The notes under the pieces are model-generated. The model did not search any database, was not told the origin of the DNA, and worked only from the letters and a program-made list of their open reading frames with translations. A stretch of 13,954 bases of DNA from an uncultured Alphaproteobacteria bacterium (lineage in GTDB: Bacteria > Pseudomonadota > Alphaproteobacteria > Sphingomonadales > Sphingomonadaceae). Position numbers and translations under genes: made by a program. The stretch's first letter is position 1; every line of letters starts with the position of its first letter. Of this stretch, positions 6,316 to 13,229 are shown in pieces. The stretch spans positions 1 to 13,954 of the forward strand of contig CAJAHV010000416.1 of NCBI GenBank assembly GCA_903939555.1, written 5' to 3'.

Positions 6316-7413
6316 TTACGCAGCCGCGCGGTTGCGCAGTTCGAGCGCGCGGACCAGCCGGTCGGCCCACCAGCCCCGGCCACCCAGCGCGGCGCTGAGC
6401 GTGCGCGCCCGGCGGTAATAGAATTGGCAATCGCTTTCCCAAGTGAAGCCGATGCCGCCGTGCAATTGCACCGCTTCCTCGCCGCAGAAGCTGGCGGCAT
6501 CGAGGCTGGCGACGCGTGCAGCCGCCGCCGCCTGGCGCAGTTCGGCGCCATTGCTGCTGATCATCGCGATGCCGTGCAGGGCATGGGCGCGGGCCAGTTC
6601 GATCTTGATATACATGTCGGCGCACTTGTGCTTGACGCCCTGATAACGTCCGATGGTCTGGCCAAAGGCAACCCGGGTCTTGGCATATTCGACCGTCATC
6701 GCCATCGCCGACGTGGCCGTGCCGATCGCTTCATAGGCGAGGATGACCGCGGCGCGATCGAGCCACAGCTGGTAATCAGCCGAACTGCCCAGCGGTTCGG
6801 CGGCGACACCATTGAGTGTCAGCCGGCCATGGCGGCGGACAAGGTCCATTGTTTCCAGAGTCTCGACCTTGGCGGCGGCAAGATCGACCAGCCACAGCGA
6901 CGGGCCATCGGCACCAGCGGCGGCGACAATCGCCAGTTGCGCACCAGCCAGATCGGCCACCGGTGCCTTGACGCCGTTGAGCGTGTTCGCTTCCGCCGAG
7001 ACCGACAGCGCCTGCGGGTTGGCAGAGCCGGGTTCGTTCCAGGCGACAACGGCGATGCAGCTGCCATCCGCGATGCCGGGAAAATACTTCGCCTGTTGCG
7101 CCTCATTGCCTGCCATCAGCAGTGCTTCGGTGGCAAGCAGGGTCGATACCAACGGCACACAGGCGAGCGAGCCGCCGGCGGCTTCGGCGAGCATGCACGA
7201 TTCCTCGGCGCTCATGCCCAGCCCGCCATGGGCTTCGGGGACGCGCGCCGCGGTCCAGCCGAGCGCGGCAATTTCGGCCCAGAGCGCGGCGTCAAAAGCC
7301 GGGGCATCCTTGGCCATCGCCTTGCGGGCCGCCGACGTGCCGGCCTTGTCGGCAAACAGCTTCTTCGCCTGGTCGCCCAGTGCCTTGGCATCGTCGGAAA
7401 AATCGAAATTCAC
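6316..7413 (-). CDS. Acyl-CoA dehydrogenase, small-subunit type
   Basis: A 365-residue divergent acyl-CoA dehydrogenase. It keeps the N-terminal helical domain (WAEIAALGW, VPEAHGGLGM), a reduced middle domain with VVAWNEPGS (122-130) instead of the usual TEP.AGSD, and the C-terminal bundle with YAKTRVAFGQTIGRYQGVKH (243-262) and QLHGGIGFTWE (316-326). The tail reads FYYRRARTLSAALGG and lacks the GGT.EI motif. It also has no clear glutamate at the helix position used by its neighbour. This matches the weakly conserved partner of two-gene acyl-CoA dehydrogenases, so it may be structural or supply only part of the active site (inference). I place the start at the GTG 7411-7413, eight bases after GGGGAG; the alternative GTG at 7420-7422 would touch that ribosome site. 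A candidate promoter lies just upstream. Confidence 0.88.
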   Translation of the reverse strand: MNFDFSDDAKALGDQAKKLFADKAGTSAARKAMAKDAPAFDAALWAEIAALGWTAARVPEAHGGLGMSAEESCMLAEAAGGSLACVPLVSTLLATEALLMAGNEAQQAKYFPGIADGSCIAVVAWNEPGSANPQALSVSAEANTLNGVKAPVADLAGAQLAIVAAAGADGPSLWLVDLAAAKVETLETMDLVRRHGRLTLNGVAAEPLGSSADYQLWLDRAAVILAYEAIGTATSAMAMTVEYAKTRVAFGQTIGRYQGVKHKCADMYIKIELARAHALHGIAMISSNGAELRQAAAAARVASLDAASFCGEEAVQLHGGIGFTWESDCQFYYRRARTLSAALGGRGWWADRLVRALELRNRAAA

Positions 7414-7421
7414 GAAACGCA

Positions 7422-7427
7422 CTCCCC
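7422..7427 (-). promoter_or_regulatory. Ribosome binding site deciding the start at 7413
   Basis: GGGGAG on the minus strand ends eight bases before the GTG at 7411-7413. It overlaps the first base of the alternative GTG at 7420-7422, so it supports the inner start. Confidence 0.6.
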
Positions 7428-7443
7428 AATCTTGTCGCGTACC

Positions 7444-7471
7444 ACTTTACGCGAACGTCAACCGGGTTCAA
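7444..7471 (-). promoter_or_regulatory. Candidate promoter of the acyl-CoA dehydrogenase pair
   Basis: On the minus strand TTGAAC (7466-7471), a 16-base spacer and TAAAGT (7444-7449) sit in the gap after the SDR gene. Each box matches the sigma-70 consensus at four of six positions. It leaves room for a short leader carrying GGGGAG, so the pair may be transcribed independently of the genes upstream. Confidence 0.4.
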
Positions 7472-7489
7472 CCTCGCATTTGCTTGGGG

Positions 7490-8179
7490 TTACCAAGGCA
7501 GGGCATTGCCCTGGTAGTCGCGATAATGATGGCCGCCATCGCGGAGGGCCTCGAGCACATCGGCGAGCCCGCGCACGCTGTCGGCAATCTCCACTGGCGC
7601 CTGTGGCCCGCCCATGTCGGTCTTTACCCAGCCGGGGTGGAGGTTGAGCAGGGTGAGCCCGAGCGGCTTGATCTGTTCGACAAAAAAGCCGCGCGCGATG
7701 ATATTCAGCCCGGCCTTGCTGGCGCGGTATAATGCCGTGGTGCCCATGTCGTTGAGCGCCACCGAGCCGAGTATCGAGCTCATCAGCGCGATCGTGCCGC
7801 CGGGTTTCACCCGGGGCAGCAGGCGCTTGGCGAGCCGGATCGGCGCAATGGCATTGGTCATCATCAGCGCCCCCATTTCGGCGGCGGTCACCGTGTCGAC
7901 CGACTGGTGCGCCGGGCCATAGGTGCCGGCGTTGACGAAAACCAGGTCGAAAGCCTTACCTGTCAGCGCCGTATCGAGTGCGACGCAACTGGCGACATCA
8001 TCGATATCGACCGTCGCCAGCGTGATGCCGCCATTGCTCGCGGCGGCCAGCGAAGCGAGTTCGGGTGCATCCCCGCGCGCCGTCGCCGTGACCTGCCAGC
8101 CGCGGCCCGCGAGCTCGCCGGCCAAGGCCAGACCGATACCGCGCGACGCGCCGATGATGATCGCTGTCTTGCCGGTCAT
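7490..8179 (-). CDS. Short-chain dehydrogenase/reductase, C-factor/sniffer-like
   Basis: A 229-residue NAD(P)-dependent SDR. It has the nucleotide loop GASRGIG (10-16), the adenine-side DID (58-60), NAG (83-85), catalytic serine in LMSS (132-135) and YRASK (Y151, K155). The stretch HPGWVKTDMGGPQAPVE (181-197) is typical of the CsgA/sniffer-like branch of carbonyl reductases. The alcohol or ketone substrate cannot be told. The ATG at 8179 is preceded by AAGGAG at seven bases, a near-perfect ribosome site; an upstream ATG at 8197 would lack one. The gene begins 27 bases after the sulfotransferase-like gene and ends 76 bases before the acyl-CoA dehydrogenase pair. It is probably the last member of the aminotransferase operon. 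Confidence 0.9.
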   Translation of the reverse strand: MTGKTAIIIGASRGIGLALAGELAGRGWQVTATARGDAPELASLAAASNGGITLATVDIDDVASCVALDTALTGKAFDLVFVNAGTYGPAHQSVDTVTAAEMGALMMTNAIAPIRLAKRLLPRVKPGGTIALMSSILGSVALNDMGTTALYRASKAGLNIIARGFFVEQIKPLGLTLLNLHPGWVKTDMGGPQAPVEIADSVRGLADVLEALRDGGHHYRDYQGNALPW

Positions 8180-8186
8180 GGCATTG

Positions 8187-8192
8187 CTCCTT
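8187..8192 (-). promoter_or_regulatory. Strong ribosome binding site of the SDR gene
   Basis: AAGGAG on the minus strand, seven bases before the ATG at 8177-8179. It excludes the in-frame ATG at 8197. Confidence 0.7.
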
Positions 8193-8206
8193 TTCAAAAG
8201 ACGGGC

Positions 8207-8935
8207 CTAGCTCCGCAGCCGGTGCGCCGCCAGATAGGCATAATGCGGCGCACAGGCGTCGGCTACGGCCTCTGCTGCGGCATCGAGCACCGGCAGCGCG
8301 GTTTCGGCGGTGCCGAAGCCGGTGGAGGCTTCGACCGCGCCATACCAGTGCGCCGCCCAGACGCCGTCGCTGGCGCGTCGGCCGGCGGGCCAGTGCAGCA
8401 TCGCCGGATCGAAGCCGATACCCAGCGCCGCGCACAGTGCCGCCAGCGTGCCCGCCGGATCGGCAAGGATATCAGCCGAATCGACTACCGGCGGTGCATG
8501 GCCCAACCTCTCGGCCTCCCGGTCGAAATAGGCGCGCTGGCGGGCGACGCCCAAATGCTCGGGCCGCACCTGCACGCGCTTTGCGGCATAGCTGGCGACG
8601 ACGCGGCGCGGATCGCGGATCAGGAAGGCATGGACATGGCTGATCAGGTCAGCGATTCCCACCGGGCCTTCCATGTGATGCGCCATCTGTTTCTGGTACC
8701 AGATCGGGCGCGCTTCGGGCGGCGGGCCGTTCTGGGCGCGGGCTACGCTGGCCCAGTCGCAATCCATCGAGGCGATGACCTGTTCCTTCATGGCTTGGTC
8801 ATCGCCAGTGTGGCGCAAATAGGCACCGTAAAAGGGTTCATCCGACACCACTGTATCGGCGCGGGCGCCGAAGCTGCGCATCATGGCGGTCGACAGGTTG
8901 CGCGGGCCGCTCCACATCGCGATGCGCAGGGTCAT
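8207..8935 (-). CDS. Sulfotransferase-like P-loop protein
   Basis: A 242-residue protein of the sulfotransferase-like P-loop fold. WSGPRNLSTAMMRSF (8-22) resembles the 5'-phosphosulfate loop of PAPS-dependent sulfotransferases, and LIRDPRRVVASYAAKR (105-120) resembles the 3'-phosphate site, with R107 and S114. EPFYGAYL (33-40), a QMAHHM segment and an HWPAG turn lie around them. The donor and acceptor are unknown, and the protein may not be a true sulfotransferase. No signal peptide or membrane helix is seen, so it is probably cytoplasmic. Its ATG overlaps the TGA of the class IV aminotransferase by ATGA (8932-8935), implying coupled translation and a shared task. The SDR gene follows after 27 bases. 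From memory, some plant proteins annotated as branched-chain aminotransferase-like join these two domains; this needs checking. Confidence 0.8.
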   Translation of the reverse strand: MTLRIAMWSGPRNLSTAMMRSFGARADTVVSDEPFYGAYLRHTGDDQAMKEQVIASMDCDWASVARAQNGPPPEARPIWYQKQMAHHMEGPVGIADLISHVHAFLIRDPRRVVASYAAKRVQVRPEHLGVARQRAYFDREAERLGHAPPVVDSADILADPAGTLAALCAALGIGFDPAMLHWPAGRRASDGVWAAHWYGAVEASTGFGTAETALPVLDAAAEAVADACAPHYAYLAAHRLRS

Positions 8936-9882
8936 GCCGTCGGTATTCCGGGTCGCCCTCGTGCCGCGACATCGGCGGCGATATGGGTGCGATACAGGCC
9001 CTGCAACCGCTCGACCATGGGCCCGCGGCCATCGGTGAGCACTCGGCCATCGACGCTGCGCACCGGCACCACCCCGGCAAATGTGCCGGTGACGAACGCT
9101 TCATCAGCGCCATAGACATCGGTGAGCGAGAAATTCCGCTCATGAACCACAATGCCATTGGCCTTGCACAGGTTGACGACATTGCGCCGGGTGATGCCAT
9201 CGAGGCAGTAATCCCCCGTCGATGTCCACACTTCGCCGCGCCGCACGATGAAGAAATGCGTCGAATTGCACGTCGCGACAAAGCCGTGCGGGTCGAGCAT
9301 CAGCCCTTCGTCGGCGCCGGCCTGGGTCGCCTGGATGCAGGCGGTGATGCAGTTGAGCTTGGAATGCGAATTAAGCTTGGGGTCCTGCACATCGGGGAAA
9401 CCGCGCCGGACATGGACGGTGAACAAGGTGATCCCACGCGTCGTGGTGACAGGCAACGGGTCCTTGTGCTCGGCGATGATGACGATGGTGGCCGGCGATA
9501 CGATAACGCGCGGGTCCTGATAGGGAGTCGACCGCAGCCCACGGGTCACCATCAGCCGGATGTGGCACTGTTCCATGCCATTGGCGTCGATGGTGGCGTA
9601 GATGCGGCGTTCGAGCGTGGCGCGATCGATGCCGATATCCATGAAGATCGCCTTGGCGCCTTCCCATAACCGGTCGAAATGCTGGTCGAGAAAGGCCACC
9701 CGCCCGGCATGGACGCGCAGGCCTTCCCAGATGCCATCACCGAGCATGAAGCCCGAATCAAACACGCTGACCATCGCCTCGGCGCGGACTTTCAGCGCGC
9801 CGTTGACGTTGATCAGGATGCTGTCGTTGCGCGGATCGGCATGATGGCCATGGGTGCCCATGGCAGCGGCGGGGTCGGTCAT
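8932..9882 (-). CDS. Class IV (fold IV) aminotransferase-like PLP enzyme
   Basis: A 316-residue protein of the branched-chain/D-amino-acid aminotransferase and aminodeoxychorismate lyase superfamily. Signs are VFDSGFMLGDGIWEGLRVHAG (40-60), R109/R114 in the strand LMVTRGLR, the PLP lysine K175 in NSHSKLN, CLDGITRRNV (226-235) and ADEAFVTGTFAGVVPV (259-274). Aligned by hand to E. coli IlvE from K159, the glutamate that contacts the PLP ring nitrogen (E193) falls on T204 in FVATCNSTHFF, and the following Asn falls on His. The N-terminus is His-rich (GTHGHH). I kept the ATG at 9882 because it overlaps the TGA of the DUF1192 gene as ATGA; an inner ATG eight residues on is possible. Its stop overlaps the next start in the same way. 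Substrate and even reaction type are open. Confidence 0.88.
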   Translation of the reverse strand: MTDPAAAMGTHGHHADPRNDSILINVNGALKVRAEAMVSVFDSGFMLGDGIWEGLRVHAGRVAFLDQHFDRLWEGAKAIFMDIGIDRATLERRIYATIDANGMEQCHIRLMVTRGLRSTPYQDPRVIVSPATIVIIAEHKDPLPVTTTRGITLFTVHVRRGFPDVQDPKLNSHSKLNCITACIQATQAGADEGLMLDPHGFVATCNSTHFFIVRRGEVWTSTGDYCLDGITRRNVVNLCKANGIVVHERNFSLTDVYGADEAFVTGTFAGVVPVRSVDGRVLTDGRGPMVERLQGLYRTHIAADVAARGRPGIPTA

Positions 9883-10076
9883 TTGCGAAACAGACTGTCG
9901 GCGGCGGCGCGGAATTTCGCGGCACCCTCCCGCTTGGCGCGCGAGCGGGCGATTTCGGCTTCCAGCCCGGCGATACGGTCATCGAGCTCGGCAATCGACA
10001 ATTTGTCGAGATCCTCGCGCGCCAGTTCGGCAAGGAGATCGGACTTGCGTCGGGGAAGGTCGGGTTCGTCAAACAT
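9879..10076 (-). CDS. DUF1192 small protein
   Basis: A 65-residue protein that opens MFDEPDLPRRKSD, continues with LSIAELDDRIAGLEAEIARS, a predicted short coiled coil (about residues 27-49), and ends RAAADSLFRK. These are hallmarks of the alphaproteobacterial DUF1192 family of about 60 residues, whose function is not known. The ATG at 10076 follows GAGG at six to seven bases; a 17-residue upstream extension in frame does not fit the family. Its TGA overlaps the aminotransferase ATG by four bases (9879-9882). It is divergent from the quinone oxidoreductase gene; from memory DUF1192 genes are often near such an oxidoreductase. Confidence 0.88.
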   Translation of the reverse strand: MFDEPDLPRRKSDLLAELAREDLDKLSIAELDDRIAGLEAEIARSRAKREGAAKFRAAADSLFRK

Positions 10077-10102
10077 CGAAGGCCTCATCTGCTGCAAAAG
10101 CG

Positions 10103-10131
10103 TTGACCCGCGCTGCGGCCAAGTCAATATC
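10103..10131 (+). promoter_or_regulatory. Candidate promoter of the quinone oxidoreductase gene
   Basis: TTGACC (10103-10108), a 17-base spacer and AATATC (10126-10131) lie 22 bases before the ATG at 10153. The -35 box is good and the -10 box matches at three positions only. Confidence 0.35.
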
Positions 10132-10152
10132 CGCCGTCAAAGAGGATCGCAT

Positions 10153-11151
10153 ATGCCCATACCCGCCACCATGACCGCCATCGATCCCGCTGCTCCGGGC
10201 GGGCCAGATGTGCTGGTAGCCGTTACCCGCCCGGTGCCACAGCCCGGGCCGGACGAGGTGTTGGTCAAGGTCGCCGCCGCCGGGGTCAATCGCCCTGATG
10301 TGTTGCAACGGCTGGGCCTGTACCCGATGCCACCCGGCGTGCCGACGATCCCGGGGCTGGAAATCGCCGGCATCGTGGTCGCGGTGGGCGGGGCGGTCGA
10401 GCGCTGGCGGATCGGTGATGCAGTCTGCGCGCTTGTCGCTGGCGGTGGCTATGCCGAATATTGCACGGCACCCGCCGGGCAGTGCCTGCCGGTGCCGGCG
10501 GGCATGGCGATGACTGATGCCGCCGGGTTGCCTGAAACATGGTTCACCGTCTGGTCGAATGTCATGGACCGCGGCCATGCCCGGCCCGGCGAAACCCTCC
10601 TCGTCCATGGCGGCACCAGCGGTATCGGTGTCACCGCGATCCAGCTTGGCAGCGCGCTCGGGATGACCGTCATCGTCACCGCTGGTAATGCCGCCAAATG
10701 CGCCGCCGCGCTGGCGCTGGGGGCGGCGCATGCCATTGATTACCAGGCGCAAGACTTTGTTGCCGAAGTGGTGCGGATCACCGATGCGCGCGGCGTTGAT
10801 CTGGTGCTCGACATGGTCGGCGGCGATTATCTGCCACGCAACCTGCAATGCCTTGCCGATGACGGCCGGCATGTCTCCATCGCCTTCCAGCGCGGGCCGC
10901 GCGTCGATCTCGACCTGAGTGCGATCATGCGCAAACGGCTGACCTTGACCGGATCGATGCTGCGGCCGCGGCCGATTTCCTTCAAGACGGCGATCGCCGA
11001 AACGCTGGAAGGCGCGATCTGGCCGGAATTCGAAGCGAGGCGCCTAGTGCCGGTGACCGACCGGGTGTTCGCGCTGGCCGATGCCGCCGAGGCACACCGC
11101 CGGATGGAGGCGGGCGCCCATGTCGGCAAGATCGTGCTGGCGGTGGGCTGA
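10153..11151 (+). CDS. NAD(P)H:quinone oxidoreductase, PIG3-type (zinc-less MDR family)
   Basis: A 332-residue medium-chain reductase without the structural or catalytic zinc cysteines. AGVNRPDVLQRLGLYPMPPG (43-62), IPGLEIAGIV (66-75), AGGGYAEYCTAPAG (96-109) and AAGLPETWFTVWSN (123-136) match the PIG3/TP53I3 group. HGGTSGIGVTAIQLG (152-166) is the Rossmann loop for NADPH. PIG3-type enzymes reduce quinones in the cytosol, often by one electron. The frame is open far upstream, but the ATG at 10153 has AGAGGA seven bases before it and matches family length, so the upstream part is read-through without meaning. A second ATG at codon 7 is possible. The stop at 11149-11151 touches the opposing MFS stop without any gap. 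Confidence 0.92.
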   Translation: MPIPATMTAIDPAAPGGPDVLVAVTRPVPQPGPDEVLVKVAAAGVNRPDVLQRLGLYPMPPGVPTIPGLEIAGIVVAVGGAVERWRIGDAVCALVAGGGYAEYCTAPAGQCLPVPAGMAMTDAAGLPETWFTVWSNVMDRGHARPGETLLVHGGTSGIGVTAIQLGSALGMTVIVTAGNAAKCAAALALGAAHAIDYQAQDFVAEVVRITDARGVDLVLDMVGGDYLPRNLQCLADDGRHVSIAFQRGPRVDLDLSAIMRKRLTLTGSMLRPRPISFKTAIAETLEGAIWPEFEARRLVPVTDRVFALADAAEAHRRMEAGAHVGKIVLAVG

Positions 11152-12489
11152 TCAATCGCCGCCGGGTACATGCTCGGTACGCAGCGCCCGGCTGCGGCTG
11201 GCATAGACGAACAACAACAGCAGCGCGCCTGCTCCCAGGCTATAGGGCAGGGTCACGCCGAGTTGGTACAGGCCGATGCCGATGGCCGGCGCCAGCACGA
11301 AGCATGATCCGTTGATCGAAGTGACCGCGCCCGCCACGCCGCCCTGTTCGTCCTGACCGACTGCCAGGCTGGCGCCGGCGGTAAAGCCCGGCCGGGCAAA
11401 GCCATAGCCCATCGATGACAGGGCATAGGCGAGGACCAGCCCATAGAAATCCGGCGCCAGCGCCACGCCCGCCGTGCCGATGGCGGCGACCAGCGTGCCG
11501 ACCCGCATCAGCATGGGCGGGGTCATGCGGAACAGCGGGATCAGCCCCCATTGCACCAGCAGCGTCGCGCCGGCACCCGCCATGAAGACAATAGCGATCT
11601 CGTGCTGGGCCTGCACGGCGTTGCCGCCGATCTTGTCGATGATGAGGAAGCCCAGGGCCTGACCGGTGGCGGCCTGGATCGAGCCGGAAAAGAAGCCGAA
11701 GATCATGAACGGCAGGATGCGCTGGTCGCGCCACGACAGGCGCGGCGCCCGCCCGATGGCCGCGGCCTTCAGGCTGCCGCCGGTGGCGCCGCCGCCCACG
11801 GTCGGTTCGCTGGCCGGGGCGCCATGGGCACGGCCCGACGGCGTGACCGCATCGGCACCAGCACCGATGATGCCGGGAAAATGCGTCGGGTCGTCATCGG
11901 GCAGGTAGCGCCGGACTGCCAGCAGCACGACCAGCGCGATGGTGGCAAAGGCGAACAACGGCCCCGACAGGCCGACGGCGCCGATGATGAAGAGCGGCGC
12001 CACCGCCGGGCCGATGATGGTGCCCAGACCAAACGCCGATGACAGGGTAGACAGCGCGTTGGTGCGTTCCGATTCGCTCGTCCGCGCCGCGACATAGGCC
12101 TGCGCGGCAGGGTTGGAGGCTGATCCGAAGATGCCGAACAAGGACCGCAGCGCGGCGAACAGCACGAAGGTCGCAACCGGGACAAGCAACCCCTTCAAGC
12201 CGGCATAGATGACGATGCCGCAGCCCAGCATCGATACGCCGAAGCCGATGACGCCAACCTCCATCAGTCGGCGCCGCCCGCGCCGGTCGGACTGTTGCGC
12301 CCAATAAGGCGCGCTAAAGGTCCACAGCAGCGCCGAGAAGGAAAAGATGATGGCGACGAGCATGTCGGGGATATGGATGACCCGGGCAATCGCTGGCAGC
12401 ACGGTCTGCAAGGCGGTGTTGCCCGCCGCGACGGTCAGCAGCACGGCGAACAGCACGGCGAATTCGCGGCGGGGCAAGGCTATCTGCAT
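11152..12489 (-). CDS. MFS transporter (major facilitator superfamily, drug-efflux-like)
   Basis: A 445-residue inner-membrane transporter with about 12 hydrophobic segments. Helix 1 is FAVLFAVLLTVAAGNTALQ (10-28). The loop after helix 2 carries motif A-like QQSDRRGRRRL (65-75), and FGLGTIIGPAVAPLF (153-167) resembles motif C of antiporters, which suggests export. The central cytoplasmic loop (about 197-257) is long and rich in Gly, Ala and Pro. The second half includes GFARPGFTAGASLAV (363-377). Substrate cannot be inferred. I chose the ATG at 12489 because it places helix 1 just after the start; a 28-residue basic extension from the GTG at 12573 has no ribosome site, but neither start has a good one. 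The gene lies 106 bases downstream of lolA on the same strand and may be co-transcribed with it. Confidence 0.88.
   Translation of the reverse strand: MQIALPRREFAVLFAVLLTVAAGNTALQTVLPAIARVIHIPDMLVAIIFSFSALLWTFSAPYWAQQSDRRGRRRLMEVGVIGFGVSMLGCGIVIYAGLKGLLVPVATFVLFAALRSLFGIFGSASNPAAQAYVAARTSESERTNALSTLSSAFGLGTIIGPAVAPLFIIGAVGLSGPLFAFATIALVVLLAVRRYLPDDDPTHFPGIIGAGADAVTPSGRAHGAPASEPTVGGGATGGSLKAAAIGRAPRLSWRDQRILPFMIFGFFSGSIQAATGQALGFLIIDKIGGNAVQAQHEIAIVFMAGAGATLLVQWGLIPLFRMTPPMLMRVGTLVAAIGTAGVALAPDFYGLVLAYALSSMGYGFARPGFTAGASLAVGQDEQGGVAGAVTSINGSCFVLAPAIGIGLYQLGVTLPYSLGAGALLLLFVYASRSRALRTEHVPGGD
12439..12462. repeat. Perfect tandem 12-bp repeat in the first MFS helix
   Basis: cagcacggcgaa occurs twice without gap (12439-12450, 12451-12462), coding FAVLFAVL on the minus strand. 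It is an in-frame four-residue duplication within helix 1. Confidence 0.85.
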
Positions 12490-12595
12490 TGCTGCTGCAT
12501 GGGCGAGGCTGGCGCGCTTGCCAAGCCATGGCCGCGCATTTTTGGGATTGCGCCTGATTGCGCCGCGCATCACTGCGGCGCGGTGATGATCGATT

Positions 12596-13183
12596 TCAGC
12601 GCGTCACGGCGCGGCGCGGGTCCTTGAAGCCGAAATCGGCCTTGGACAGATCGGCATTATAGCTTGCCCCCGACAGCCGGGTTTCTGTGCGACCTCCTTG
12701 TGCATCGCGCGCCGCCCAGCCGGCGAGAGCGAGACCGCCGGGGGCTGTGGCAGTGCGGGCGAAGGCGATCTCCAGCGTGCCGAATTCGGGACGTTTCGGG
12801 TCGCGCGCTTCGACCAGAACGCCGTTGCGGTCCGCCGCGATCACCCGTGCCACGCGCGAAAGATCAGGCTCGGATGACAGCAAAATGCCCAGCGGCGTCG
12901 ATTTTACCGGCCATTGCGATACCTGTTTGACCTTGTAATCGACAAAGGTAAGCGTGCGGCCATTGCCGACGATCAGCAGTTTCGCCGTGTCATATTGGAA
13001 ACGTATCTTGCCCGGTCGGGCAAGGTACATCTTGCCGGTCAATATCTTGCCATCGGCGCCGGTCTGGGTGAAATCGGCTGACAGGCTGGTCGTCGCCTTC
13101 AGCGAGGCAGCGACATCGGTAAGCGGATCGGCGAGAGCCGGCGTGGCCAGCCCGAGCGACAACAGCAGGAACACGGTTTTCAT
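12596..13183 (-). CDS. lolA: LolA-like outer-membrane lipoprotein carrier protein
   Basis: A 195-residue periplasmic protein with a signal peptide (MKTVFLLLSLGLATPALA, cut before DP). LolA takes lipoproteins from the LolCDE complex and carries them across the periplasm to the outer membrane. Typical blocks are SADFTQTGADGK (35-46), GKMYLARPGKIRFQY (50-64), LLIVGNGRTLTFVD (69-82), STPLGILL (95-102) and a final FGFKDPR (184-190). The start is the ATG at 13183, which begins the signal peptide. A 34-codon upstream extension in frame overlaps the preceding gene and is rejected. No good ribosome site is seen. It lies 46 bases after the DUF3035 lipoprotein gene and is followed by the MFS gene. Confidence 0.9.
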   Translation of the reverse strand: MKTVFLLLSLGLATPALADPLTDVAASLKATTSLSADFTQTGADGKILTGKMYLARPGKIRFQYDTAKLLIVGNGRTLTFVDYKVKQVSQWPVKSTPLGILLSSEPDLSRVARVIAADRNGVLVEARDPKRPEFGTLEIAFARTATAPGGLALAGWAARDAQGGRTETRLSGASYNADLSKADFGFKDPRRAVTR

Positions 13184-13229
13184 GTGGCTGTCATGCCCGG
13201 GTGCGGATTGCCGGCCCGTGAACGGCGGA

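Noticed and set aside
6424..7647. 407-codon plus-strand open frame opposite the small acyl-CoA dehydrogenase
   Set aside because: Antisense shadow; it crosses an intergenic gap and two genes without any recognisable domain.
7907..9115. 402-codon plus-strand open frame opposite the SDR and sulfotransferase-like genes
   Set aside because: It spans three minus-strand genes and shows no domain; explained by high GC.
9679..10152. 158-codon upstream extension of the quinone oxidoreductase frame
   Set aside because: It lies antisense to the aminotransferase and DUF1192 genes. The family starts at the ATG at 10153, which has its own ribosome site.
12490..12573. 28-residue N-terminal extension of the MFS gene from the GTG at 12573
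   Set aside because: It is basic and hydrophilic, without a ribosome site, and relatives of this transporter type usually begin just before helix 1.
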